Part shown: positions 42,601 through 56,109 of the stretch, in pieces
Position numbering within the stretch: the stretch's first letter is position 1
How the letters are laid out: each line of letters opens with the position of its first letter
From: Anolis sagrei
Lineage: Eukaryota > Chordata > Lepidosauria > Squamata > Anolidae
Assembly: GCF_037176765.1 (NCBI RefSeq)
Contig: NC_090022.1
Coordinates: forward strand, 175,606,117 to 175,670,116
Direction of reading: 5' to 3'
Length of the DNA stretch: 64,000 nt
The notes under the pieces: model-generated
Databases searched by the model: none
Told to the model about the DNA's origin: nothing
Seen by the model: the letters and a program-made list of their open reading frames with translations, nothing else
Program-made: the position numbers and the translations under genes

Positions 42601-45600
42601 GGTGGGAGTCTCATGATTTAACTGAGGCCCCTTCTACACTGCCATATAAGTAAGATTATCAAAGCAGATAATCCACATTATTTGCTTTGAACTGGATTAT
42701 ATGAGTCTACACTGCCGTATAATCCAGGTCAAAGAAGAAAATCTGGATTTTATATGGCAGTGTAGAAGAAGCCTCATTAGTGATTAAAGCATTTATATAA
42801 TCAGAATTACATGACCAGGAAATGTCAAAAATGTATTGATTTGTGCACATGGTTGAGAAGAAGGAAGGAAGGAAGGAAGGAAGGAAGGAAGGAAGGAAGG
42901 AGGGAGGGAGGGAGGGAGGGGAGGGAGGGAGGGAGGGAGGGAGGGAGGGAGGAGTGTGTGGGGAGAAAGGTTTTAGCTTTGCCTTCAATGCACTCAAATA
43001 CAGGGTCATTTAATGAAGTTGAATGGTGCGAGACTGACCAAAGATAAGGGGGGGGGGGAATCTTCTTCACATGGGGGAATTAAACATAGGAATTCTCTAC
43101 CACAAGAAGAACCACCCGGATCAGAGTATATGGATTGTATCCCAATTTTGTCTCTGAAAGATTGTACTTCCCTCAACCTTGATCTCAAACAGATGTATGT
43201 ATTTAAATATTGACATTCCTCCCTATATCCTGGCATCTCAGGAGAAGGAGACAATACATAATTTGAAACAATTTTAAAGGGTTAAACTTAAAAAGTTTAA
43301 AAACACATAACCAAGACTGCTTAAAACCAGTTTAAACCATTTAAAACAGTAAATGGTAGCAGTTCCATGGATTGTCTGTTATAGAAGGAGGTGGGAAGCG
43401 ACATAAATTTAATTTTTTGTTATTTAGGTTACTAAAATTTTGGTGTATTTGTCTGGGTGCTAGGACTCTAGGAGTCTACACAGCCATATAATCCAGTTCA
43501 AAACAGATAATCTGGACTTTATATGGCAGTGTAGAAGGGGCCTTCATCTCAATGAAAACTGACTTAATTAGATTCAGTTGACTTATTCTATATCCAACAA
43601 TATGTAATGAAGCCAAAAGGGTGCAGAAAAAATATGAACAGGGATTAGAAGCCAGAAAGAGAAAGGATGGGAAGAGGCCGCAAAGTAAGCCAGCCTTAAG
43701 ATAAAATATTGAAAGGTCCGACTAGGCTGCAGACTAGCACATGAAGTACACCTTGCGGTTCTCTCTGTGCGTGTCTCTTATTCTCTCACCTTCACACACA
43801 CTTTCTCATATTTCAAGGCCAAAGGCATCCAGCCGAGTTAACAATTTGAAACTTCGATTAGAAATGGTAAATCTAGAGAGAAGCCAAAGAAAAAGGTATT
43901 TTGTAATGATACCTGAGTTCCTGCCTCTCCTTCATCCAGTCCTGAAGCACCTGCTGGGATTCTGGGTCCTGGAACATCTTTTAGGAAATGGAAACAAAGC
44001 AAATGGTTAGACAAGTCTCTGGCTGACCCACATCATTTACAAAAGAAACCTCCTTTTTCTCTGCAGGCTGAGGTCCACAACCCAATAAATCAAATATAAC
44101 TCTACGACAAATATGTTACTGGGCTTTCTGGGTTGATGGCAGGTGGATACGTGACCTACCGTATATTCCGGCATATAAGACGACTGGGCGTATAAGACGA
44201 CCCCCAACTTTTCCAGTTAAAATATAGAGTTAAGATGACTCCCATGCATAAGACTACACCCGTGTATAAGACGACCCCTGACTTTTGAGAAGATTTTCTT
44301 GGGTTAAAAAGTAGTCTTATATGCCAGAATATACTGTAGTTTTTTACTGTTTGGATTATAATTCCCATCAGCCTTAGAAAAAATGAATAATGGTGAGAAA
44401 TACTTGCAATTGGAATTCAGCAAGGCCATAGGTTCTGCATCCTTGAGGGGCATTGTACAATGGTGCTATTTTGAATATCCCTTGTCCACAGTTCTTAGGG
44501 ACACCCTTCCCTCCAATGAAGAGTTCTAGATTCCTTTAATTTCATCCCCAGAAATGAAGCAACCTTCCCTGTTCTCTTCTTCCTCACCTGCATACGCTCC
44601 AATAATCCAGTTAAGGCTTGCAGCCATGTGAGCGCTTGCGAGTACTGCTCAGTGTTCACCATTTTTGTCTCCGTTTCCAGCTCAGGAACTATGGCCCCTG
44701 TCCTCCAGCCATGCCGCAGCATCAGATCCTGCAAAAGGAAGGTGTAATAAAAGTTTTGGAGGGGAAAAAAACCTTCAGAAATTTCATATATTCTACTTTT
44801 CTGGGACAAACTTAAAACTCAGTATTCCTAGATACCACCCCATTAAGTGGATGCTTTCAAGCAAGAAAAATAAGGCTTTGTTGTCTCACCGCCAAATCAC
44901 TGTAAAGATGGTCGCCAAAGTAGAGGACTTTAGATCCACGCCAGCCTGTCAGCCGAAGGAAATCAAAGAGATTGCCCTAATTTGGGATAAGGAAAATGAG
45001 AGATAGAGACGCTATATTAAAGATGGGCATGCGAATGTGATCTCTGTACAAAAGACCTCTACAAACGTAGGAACAAAATGCCTATGCTCAATGTTAATGT
45101 CAATATAGAAAAGGGGAAACCCTCTCTACCAATATGGTGGAAGATAAATCCAACGTCCCCTCATTTTATTGTCGAAGGTTTTAATGGCCGGAATCACTGT
45201 GTTGTTGTAGGTTTTTTCGGGCTATATGGCCATGTTCTAGAGGCATTCTCTCCTGACAGTTTTGGAGAGATGTGTGCATTATTCAACGGAAAGACTATCA
45301 ATGCCCAATCTGAATCTTGATATTTTATTCTTGTGGAATAACCACAACCAGGAAGCGTTTTGCTGTTAGTGGAAAGGCCATGTCAATTAACTTAGCTTTA
45401 ACAAAAGGCAGATAATCCCACTGCTCTGAAGTGTTGCCCCCCCCCCCCTCGGTCCCACTCAAAGTTTCTTTTCTTACCTGTTTATACACCTGTCCTTTCT
45501 CCAGCCTACTTATTTTGTCCCACTGCAAGTCCCCATTGCCGTCCAGTCTACGGAAAGGTCTAAGGAGAGAAGTCAGTAAAAATACCAATAAGATGCCCTG

Positions 45601-48600
45601 CTTTTCTTGTGTTTGGAGGGGAAATTGTGTTCTCGTAAGTATTCCTCCAAACCCACACATTGTCCAGCTCTGTCACTTCAACCCAACTTCCTGGAGGAAT
45701 ATAATTCCTGTTGAAATTCTATGTATAAAATTATTCCATGCTACTACCTGCCAATGAGTTTTCTGAAAATTTTTGTGAAGAAAAATGAGATTTGACATTT
45801 AAATAAGGGGGTGGGCAGCTGTGATGCTCTAGGTCAGTGGTTCCCAACCTGTAGTCTGTGGACCACCAGTGGTCTGCAGGAACTAAAATATGATCCGTGA
45901 CTTCACCATTACTACACTGTTGCAACAAGAGCAACTGGTCTCGCCAAAACCCTCTTATAGTGCCAAGACTTATTAAATATGGTTTTTTTTGTAGGCAAGC
46001 AGATGGCAACTACTGAATGGCATATGTTATGTATCAGAAACTAGAGCTGATGAGATCTAGCCAATGCAAATTTCTGAATCAACACCCCAAATAACCAAAC
46101 CGAATCTAAAGTTGACCAAAAACTGATTCATAATCCTTTTGGTACTAATGTTGGAGCGTGATCCCTGGTCAAAAAAAGGTTGGGAACCACTGGTCTAGGT
46201 GTATTGAACTGCAACTCCCATCAGTCCTAGACAGCACAGTTAACATTAAAATATCACATCAGCTGTCCTGCAATGACAACTGAAGACCCACAAATTCTCT
46301 CTCTTTCAGTGATATCTGAAGAATTTTAAAAGTCCTTGGCTATACAGAACTTGCATTGAAAAACATCATAAAGTTGCCAGGAGGAAGGAAGACAGATGGG
46401 AAGTGAAAATAGAATATGCAGAGGTCAGGCATTATTTAGAGAGCACCCCTTCTTCCTTTAAGTGAAGAATTATTACACGTCAGTGCAAGTTTATTACACG
46501 TCAGTGCAAGTGTCCTATGCCTCCGGCCATTTCATGTAACACACATAAGGAATTCAAGGAAACCATCTTAAGAATGGGGGGGGGGGGGGGGGGGCAAAAT
46601 AGTCCAGCAGACAACAGAATTTTTAATGAATGTGATCCAAGAATGAGCAAAGAAACAACGAGCATGTTAAGGAAAAGATTAATTGCCAGTATCAAGGTCT
46701 CTTAAAAGTGGTGTGTCAAAAGACGATGTCAAATGTAGATCCTGCATTTTAAGACTCAGATTGTTCTCTAAACCAGGGGTCCTCAAACTAACGCCCAGGG
46801 GCCGAATACGGCCCCCCAAGGTCATTTACCCGGCCCTTGCTCAAGGTCAACCTAAGTCTGAAGTGACTTGAAAGCACACAACAATAACAACAATCCTATC
46901 TCATCAGCCAAAAGCAGGCCCACACTTCCCATTGAAATACTAATAAGTTTATATTTGTTAAAATTGTCCCTTCATTTTAATTATTGTATTATTTTAAAGT
47001 GTTTTTTGCACTACAAATAAGATATGTGCAGTGTGCATAGGAATTCATTCTTGTTTTTTTCAACTTATAATCCGGCCCTCCAACAGTTTGAGGGACTCTG
47101 ACTTGGTGCTCTGTTTACAAAGTTTGAGGACCCCTGCTCTAGACTAAAGTATTTACAATCTGAAGTGTCCCTTCTGGTTCTGCTTTGCATTAATCCCTAA
47201 CTACACACATATAGTGAACTCTATCCTTTAAAAATTACATGCTAACTACACCCAGTGCAGATCGGTCGTTCCCCTGTGAACACAAGTTAAGGAAAGAAGG
47301 TGTAGCCCATGCAACAACAACCACCAACTTCTATTTTAAAGGAGTGGTGTAGATTCCAATTTGAAATGTTAAAAAGTTGTCCAAAGTGCTGAGACTACGG
47401 GAAAAATAGAGTTTTGTATCATGGTCAGTTCCCTTCAAGTTCAGGCTGCAACCCAGAACAGAGCCATCGTCCCACTGACATAGATGCCACCAGCATGTCT
47501 TTGAAGCATGTCTCTCCACAAAAGTCAACATTGACACTGAAATACAACACCGCCTGAGCTCTGTGACTGCAGCTTTTTCCGAATGAAGCAGTGAGTGTTT
47601 GAGGACCGGGACATCCGTAGGGATCCCAAGGTGCTTGTTTATAAAGCTATTGTCCTCCCAACCCTGCTATACGTCTGCGAGACGTGGACAGTCTACAGAC
47701 GTCACATGCAACTCCTGGAACGATTCCATCAACGCTGCCTCCGAAAAATCCTGCAAATCTCTTGGGAAGACAAATGGACAAATGTCAGCGTGCTGGAAGA
47801 AGCAAAGACCACCAGCATTGAAGCGATAGTCCTCTGCCATCAACTCCACTGGACTGGCCACGTTGTCCGGTTGCCCAACCACCATCTCCCAAAGCAGTTG
47901 CTCTACTCTGAACTCAAGAACGGAAAACAGAATGTTGGTGGGCAGGAAAAGAGATTGAAAGATGGGCTCAAAGCCAACCTTAAAAACTGTGGCATAGACA
48001 CTGAGAACTGGGAAGCCCTGCCCTTGAGCATGTCAGCTGTGACCAGCAGTGCTGTAGAATTGGAAGAGGCATGAATGGAGGGTGAAAGAGAAAAACGTGC
48101 CAAGAGGAAGGCGTGTCAAGCCAACCCTGACTGGGACCGCCTTCCACCTGGAAACCGATGCCCACACTGTGGGAGAAGATGCAGATCAAGAATAGGGCTC
48201 TACAGTCACCTACGGACCAACCGCCAGGACACTACACTTGGAGGACCATCATCCTCGGACTATGAGGGATCGCCTAATTAAGTAAGTAAGTAAGTAAGTA
48301 AGTAGTATTTGAACCCTTGTGCCCAATCTCAGGAGTGTGAAAATTACCCACAAAGCGTTGCTTCCACTTATCCCTCAAGTCCCACCAAGATCCAGAACTG
48401 GGAATTTCATGTTGGGACCGCACTCACTTGACACAATCATTGAAGAAATGAGGCTTGTCCGCTTGGACGATGACGACGTCAAAGAAGTCCCGCCAGTCTT
48501 TACCCACCATGTACCGCATCCCTTTATCCCTAGGAGGAAAAGAAAAGGATTATGGATAGCCGTCGGTAGAGGGCACTGTGTGCCACAAAAAAACTTAGTT

Positions 48601-51600
48601 CAGAAGCTTTTTACCATATGAAACTCTTTCTAACTTGCAACCCAGCCATGTCAGACTTACACAAAGCTGAAAGGGCTGTTGGTGATGAGGAAGAGCTTCT
48701 TGCCACTTTTGGCCAGGCGGTGCAGCACAGCATAGGTCTCATCCCCACGCAGAATGTACTTCTCTGTAAAAGAAAGGGAGGAGGTATTACAAGCTTCTCT
48801 GAATATGCCAGAAGTGCTGAAATTACAAATCACATAAATGGAGAAGGTAACAAAAATATTACACAGGGGTTGTAAGAGCTAGCATTATTGATGTTCTGGG
48901 TATGGCGTCTGTATTTATGTGAGCATAAAAGAAATTGTTTATTGCACCGTTTTATTTTATATGACTTCTGGTTTTAAAAAAAAACTTAAGAAAAAATTAT
49001 ATTTTGAAAGATGAACAAGACAAAAAATGAAGATGTATTGTCGAAGGCTTTCATGGCCGGAATCACTGGGTTGTTGTAGGTTTTTTTCGGGCTATATGGC
49101 CATGTTCTAGAGCAGTGGTTCTCAACCTGGGGGTCGGGACCCCTGCAGGGGTCGCCAGGGAGTGTCAGAGGGGTCACCAAAAACCATCAGAAAACATAGT
49201 ATTTTCTGTTTGTCATGGGGGTTCTGTGTGGGACTTTTGGTCCAATTTAATTGTTGGTGGGGTTCAGAATGCTCTTTGAGTGTAAATCCCAGCAACTACA
49301 ACTCACAAATGTCAAGGTCTATTTTCCCCAAACTCCACCAGTGTTCACATTTGGGCATATTGAGTATTCATGTCAAGTTTGGTCCAGATCCATCATTGTT
49401 TGAGTCCACAGTGCTCTCTGGATGTAGGTGAACTACAACTCCAAACTCAAGGTCAATGACCACCAAACCCTTCCCGTGTTTTCTGTTGGCCATGGTAGTT
49501 TTGTGTGCCAAGTTTGGTTCAATTCCGTCATTGCTGGAGTTCAGAATGCTCTTTGTTTGTAGGTGAACTCTAAATCCCAGCAACTACAACTCCCAAATGA
49601 CGAAATCAATCACCCCCCCCCCAAACCCACCACTATTGAAATTTGGGCATATCAGGTATTTGTTCCAAATTTGGTCCAGTGAATGGAAATATATCCTGCT
49701 TATCAGATAATTGCATTACAATTAATAACAGGAGCAAAATTACAGTTATGAAGTAGCAAAATAATGTTATGGTTGGGGGTCAGCACAACATGAAGAAATG
49801 GATTAAGGGGTCACGGCATTAGGAAGGTTGAGAAACACTGTTCTAGAGGCATTCTCTCCTGACGTTTCACCTGCATCTATCGCAAGCATCCTCAGAGGTT
49901 GTGAGGTCTGTTGGAACTAGGAAAATTGGGTTTATATATCCGTGGAATGACCAGGAATGAAGATATTTTGCAGATTAGTTTCTAAACTCATCTCCTCCAT
50001 TACATTCTGCCTCAGTCTGATTTGGGAATTCCCTAATCATTCTGAGGCCAAAATGAACAAGCTTAGCAGATGTGATGGAATATTTGGAGGATTATTGGGA
50101 AGAGCCAGATTGCCAGTGTAATCTATACAGTCTGGATTCTTAGAACATCCAGGTTGAAGCCTGCACTAAGTTGTGAGCCTTGGGCCAGATAGTCATCATA
50201 GGATTATTGTTCTGGTTATAAGGAGGGCAGAAAGAGTGTGCATGTTTGCCCTGGGCTTACCCGAGGAAAGATGGGCTTAAAGTGTTAATTAATAGTATAT
50301 TAATTCTCACTTTTGTTTTCAGATTTAGGTTGCGTTGTGCAAACACTTATTCCACAAAACGGCATACAACATTGAACTGAGAATTTACTTTCCTGTTTTA
50401 TTAAAAAATATTTTTGAATATACACACATATACATAAAAAGATAAAGGTTGTCCCCTGACATTAAGTTCAGTCATGTCTGACTCTGGGCTCCGGTGCTCA
50501 TCTCCATTTCTAAGCCGAAGAGCTGGCGTTGTCCATAGACACCTCCAAGGTCATGTGGCCGGCATGACTGCATGGAGCGCTGTTACCTTCCCGCCGGAGC
50601 GGTACCTATTTATCTACTCACATTTGCATGTTTTCGAACTGCTAGGTTGGCAGAAGCTAGGGCTGACAGCGGAAGCTCACGCCACTCCCTAGAATCGAAC
50701 CTGCAACCTTTCGGTCAACAAGTTCAGCACCTCAGCGCTTTAACCCACTGCGCCACCAGGGGCTCCCACACATATGTATGTGTGTATGTACCTATATACA
50801 CATATACATACACACACACACATACAGGCAGTCCTCAACTTACAAACAACTCATAGTTACTAACATGGGTGAGACAACAGGAAGTGAGAGAAATTTACCT
50901 CCTGGAGGTGAAATTCACTCCTGGAAGAATTATCATGGGGGAAAGGTGTCTCCACTGAAGCTTTATCACCAATTCTTGTTTCTCAAAAAAGCCAATTTTT
51001 TTTTTCAAAATCAAATTCTCACAGGGACAGAAAGTGAGGTGAAATCTTCTGAACAGAGGCACAGACAGCAAAACAAACACCAAGATAGGTTCTGTAGGTT
51101 TGTTCTTAATTTGTTTGTAAGTTGGAACAGGTACATTTTTTGAGTGTAACTCCAGCCAAAAAAACATATTTTTAGCTTTGGATAGTACAGGGAAGGATTA
51201 ACACCCCTATGGTGTTTGTTTTTCTTTCTGTGCCCCTGTTCAGAAGATTTCACCTCACTTTCAGTCCCTGTGAGAATTGGATTTTGAAAAAAAAATGGCT
51301 TTTTTTGGGAAATAAGAATTGGTGATAAAGCTTCAGTGGAGACACCTTTCCCCTTTCTTCCAGGAGCGAATTTCACTTCCAGGAGCTAAATTTCTCTCAC
51401 TTCCTGTTGTCTCAGCCATGTTTGTAACTACGAGTTGTTTGTAAGTTGGACGTGTATAACTCAGGGACTGCCTGTACAGCAAACTTCTAGCACTATGCCT
51501 GAAAGTTTGCCATCAATACCTTCTCACTCAACAGAAACAAGAGAAGCTACGGGAGGAGACTCCTATGGCTTTTATATCTTGGCTTCTCCAATTACTTGCA

Positions 51601-54600
51601 AAGCTGGATTTTTGCCAAATTGAGAGAGAGGATATACTAATTTGCTCCATGTGCAATAACAGTCTTGGGTATTTTTGCATTTCATTTCTGTCTCCCTGGT
51701 CAACAAAATTTGGGAACTGCTGTTGTAATGTGGCAGAGTCTCCCATATTAAACGGTGGAATAGAGGGAAAAACTTTAGAGAAGTGGCCATGCTGTTGGGA
51801 AATTCTGGGAGTTGTAGCCCACCTTTTGCAAGCAATCTAGTTCTCCACACCTGACAGGCAGGTACTCACCCAAATCTTGCATAATCCACTTGTACATAAA
51901 ACCTTTGATATGAACATCCCGAATGGCATCCTGTTGAGGACATTAAACATCTTTTTAAAAAATAATACAGAAACAAGCTTTCAAATCTTCTGCTAGTCTC
52001 CATTTACCACGCTTTTCCCACTGAGAAGTTTTCAGCAGGCAGTAGGATAAAACAAAGGATGCCTCCAAAGAGCAGAATTATAGCATTTTGACATAATATT
52101 AGCTGCCATGGTTCAACATTATAGAATTCTGGGATCTGTAGTTTCCAAAGATACTTGATCAGCGTTTCTCAACCTGGGGGTCGAGACCCCTGGGGGGGTC
52201 GCGAGGGGGTGTCAGAGGGGTTGCCAAAGACCATCAGAAAACAGTATTATCTGTTGTTCATGGGGGTTCTGTGTGGGAAGTTTGGCCCAATTCTATCGGT
52301 GGGGTTCAGAATTCTCTTTGATTGTAGGTGAACTATAAATCCCAGCAACTACTACTCCCAAATGTCAAGGTCTATTTTCCCCAAACTCCACCAGTGTTCA
52401 TATTTGGGCATATTGAGTATTCATGCCAAGTTTGGTCCAGATCCATCATTGTTTGAGTCCACAGTGCTCTCTGGATGTAGGTGAACTACAACTCCAAAAC
52501 TCAAGGTCAATGCCCACCAAACCCTTCCAGTATTTTCAGTTGATCGTACGAGTTCTATGTGCCAAAATTGGTTCAATTCCATCCTTGGTGGAGTTCCAAA
52601 TGCTCTTTGATTGTTGGTGAACTATAAATCCCAGCAACTACAACTCAGAAATGACAAAATCAATCCTCCTAAGCACACCAGTATTCAAATTTGGGTGTAT
52701 TGCATATTTGTGCCAAATTTGGTCCAGTGAATGATAATACATCCTGCATATCAGATATTAATATTGACAGCAGTAGAAAATTACAGTTATGAAGTAGCAA
52801 CGAAAATAATGTTATGGTTGGGGGTCACAACATGAGAAATTGTATTAAGGGGTCGTGGCATTAGGAAGGTTGAGAAACACTGTACTTGATCTTCTGTTAG
52901 TAGGCCTCGGTGCTACAACAAACTACAAATCCCAGGATTCCATAGGATGTAACTATGCCAGTCAACGTGATATAAAACTAATGTAATTTTTCAATGTAGC
53001 TACAATGATAAACTATAAGAAGAGACAAGTTCAACTCCTGACTAAGCCATGGCCAAGGCAGGAGTGTAACTAATAAATAAAATAAAAGATGCACCCCTTG
53101 TGTTTTGCATCTTTGCAAACACAGCTTCTGGCCTAATGAATGTATTCTCCCCTATGAACCATCAAGGGCATTAAGATCTTCCAGAGAGGCCCTGCTCTTG
53201 GTCTCACCACCTTCGCAAGCGCGGTTGGTGGGAACGAGAGACAGGGCCTTCTCTGTGGTGGCCCCTCGGCTATGGAACTCTCTCCCGAGCGAGATTAGAT
53301 CTGCCCCCTCCCTCTTGTCCTTCAGGAGGCTAGTGAAATCCTGGTTATGGAACGAAACATTCCCAGAATAATGGCTAAGACTGGTTACAAAGTGAGTGAC
53401 CACATATGCAGACTGAGTTGGAACATGATTTCACCTTGGCAATTTGGTATATATGTATTTTATCTATATGTATTTTAATCTTGTGTTGTTGTATAATGTT
53501 TTAACTTGTATTAGTAGCATTGACTCCTTGCTGTAAGCCGGTCTGAGTCCCTCTATGGAGGTGAGAAGATCAGGATATAAAAGTTTTAAATAAATAAATA
53601 ATGGATATATTGATATTGAACCCACTTATTATAATCCTATCGCAAAATATATGGATTAAGAAGCCTCAGTATTTCATAATGTTTTGCCTCCTTCTTTCCC
53701 CAAATCCATTTCCTCTGTCTTCAATTTCTTTAATATACACTAGCGGCAAATGAGAAATGGCACTGAGCTATAATCAGATTATAATTCCAGCTCTTAAAAA
53801 AAAGCAGGCACAAAGAGGAGGTAGAAATAAGCCTTTTTCCAGACTGCTTTCCTATTTATGAACACACTGACGCCCCTGAGATGCCATTTGCCATTTATTT
53901 ATTTCACATATTTCACTACTGTCGTTCTCCTTTCTTCCCCAAAATAAAACCTGATCTCATAAAGCATAAAAATAAATCCTAAACCAACAAATAATACTAG
54001 AACGAAACCAAAAACAGGGGAGAAAGCACAAAAAGTACATGAAAAGCACTGAAACGAAAAAGACTTGGAAAATAAATACATTCTTCCACACTTCTACATT
54101 TGTCTTCACTTCAAATAATAGTTTGCTATAGGTTTCGAAGGCCAAGAATTTTTTTGCTTGCTTGTTTGAAATACCTTCCAAAGGTCATAATCTGATCCGA
54201 GGAACCTTAAGGCCGTTTTTTATTTGTTTAAACCAAAAAAACACAGATTATTTTTGCTGCCTAGCTGTCAGCATTGCGTAACACACATATTCTCTCTCCC
54301 ACTTCCCAATTGTTGACATAAGATTGCTTTCAGTGTTTTTTGTACTCATTCTGGGGCTGAAACAAAACTGGTTCAGGGGAGAACTGCCCCGAGGGTCCCT
54401 ACCAACATACATGTAAAAGAGGCAATCATTTAGCTATGAATGCCTTCTCCCCTTTTCGAACAGCTGAACAGCAGCACCAGAGCTTAGAAAAGCGTCTTCC
54501 TTAGACAACTGTAGGTCCTTAACCCTTAACTCAGTGTTGGGGTCCCAAAAAATCTAGCAACAATGAAACGTTTCTGAATGTAACTCATTTACACTGCAAT

Positions 54601-56071
54601 AATGCACAGTGTTTACAGTGGACTCAGAAGAAAATGCTTCAGCGAAAAAAAACCAGCCTCTTTAGCAAGGCTTGCAAAGACTAATTTGTTTGATTTTATA
54701 CCTATTTTATATGCCTACTAGCCATCCCCTGCCACGCGTTGCTGTTGCCCACAGGGAGGTTCAGTGTGGGAGGTTTGGCCCAATTCTATCGTTGGTGGGG
54801 TTCAGAATGCTCTGTGATTGTAGGTGAACTATAAATCCCAGCAACTACAACTCCCAAATGTCAAGATTCTATTTTCCCCAAACTCCGCTAGTGTTCACAT
54901 TTGGGCATATAGATATTCTTGTAGAGTTTGGTCCAGATCCATCATTGTTTGAGTCCACAGTGATCTTTGGATGTAGGTGAACTACAACTCCAAAAGCAAA
55001 GTACACTGCCCACCAAACCCTTCCAGTATTTTCTGTTGGTCACAGGAGAACTGTGTGCCAAGTTTGGTTCAATTCAATCATTGGTGGGGTTCAGAATGTT
55101 CTTTGATTGTAGGTGAACTATAAATCCCAGCAACTCCCAAATGACAAAATCAATTTTTTGAGTGAAGGACATACATTGGGTTGTTGGTGTCTTGTGTCCA
55201 AATTTGGTGTCAATTTGTCTAGTGGTTTTTGAGTTCTGTTAATCCCACAGATGAACATTACATTTCTATTTATATAGATAGATATACCCGGGTCATTGTA
55301 AAACTTTATGAGGCAGAAAGGGGATGCAAGTGGGGAAAGTTTAAGAAGCCCCGCCTGAGACGATCACTTCCAGAATCCCCAAACAATTCCAAGGACCTTC
55401 TTCAAGCTCTGAGCTTCACATTGCCCAAATCGCACTCCCTTTCTCCCCAGACAATGAATACCGAATCCCAAGTTAAACAGCAACCTATCAATGTTCAGCA
55501 TGTGGTGGAGTCTCCTTCTTTGAAGATTTTTAAACAGAAACTGGATGGCCATCTGTCAGGAGTGCTCTGATTGTGTATTCCTCCATGGCTGGGGGTCTGA
55601 ACATATCTCCCTCTACGTACTACCTCAAAATTTAAAATCTTCTAGGGAGGCCCTGCTCTCGGCCCCACCTTTGGTGCAAACACACTTGGCGGGGACGAGG
55701 GACAGGGCCTTCTTGGTGGTGGCCCCTTGCCTGTGGAACTCGCTCCGCAGTGAAATTAGGTCAACAACATCCCTCCTCGCCTACAGTAGGAAACTAAAAA
55801 CGTGGTTATGGGACCAGGACTTTGGGTAGCTGGCAGCCGCCCTGAGTCCCACCCCCCCAGGGGGTTGAGAAGGGAGGAGTACAAATGTTTGAAATAAATA
55901 AATAACAAATTGGACTGGATGGCCCTTGGAAGTCTCTTCCAACTCTATGATTCGATCTCCCCTCTCTCCTAACTTTAAGCTCACCTGCCTTTGCTCCCTA
56001 CAAATCCATGCCATGGCTAGTGACTAGTAGAAAGCAGGGAGCACCCAGGAAGAATGTGTCGATATTCAGAA

Positions 56072-56109
<38 letters not shown>

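Noticed and set aside
46467-46511. 21-bp direct duplication as a possible attachment site or regulatory repeat
   Set aside because: It is a single small tandem duplication with no other supporting signal.
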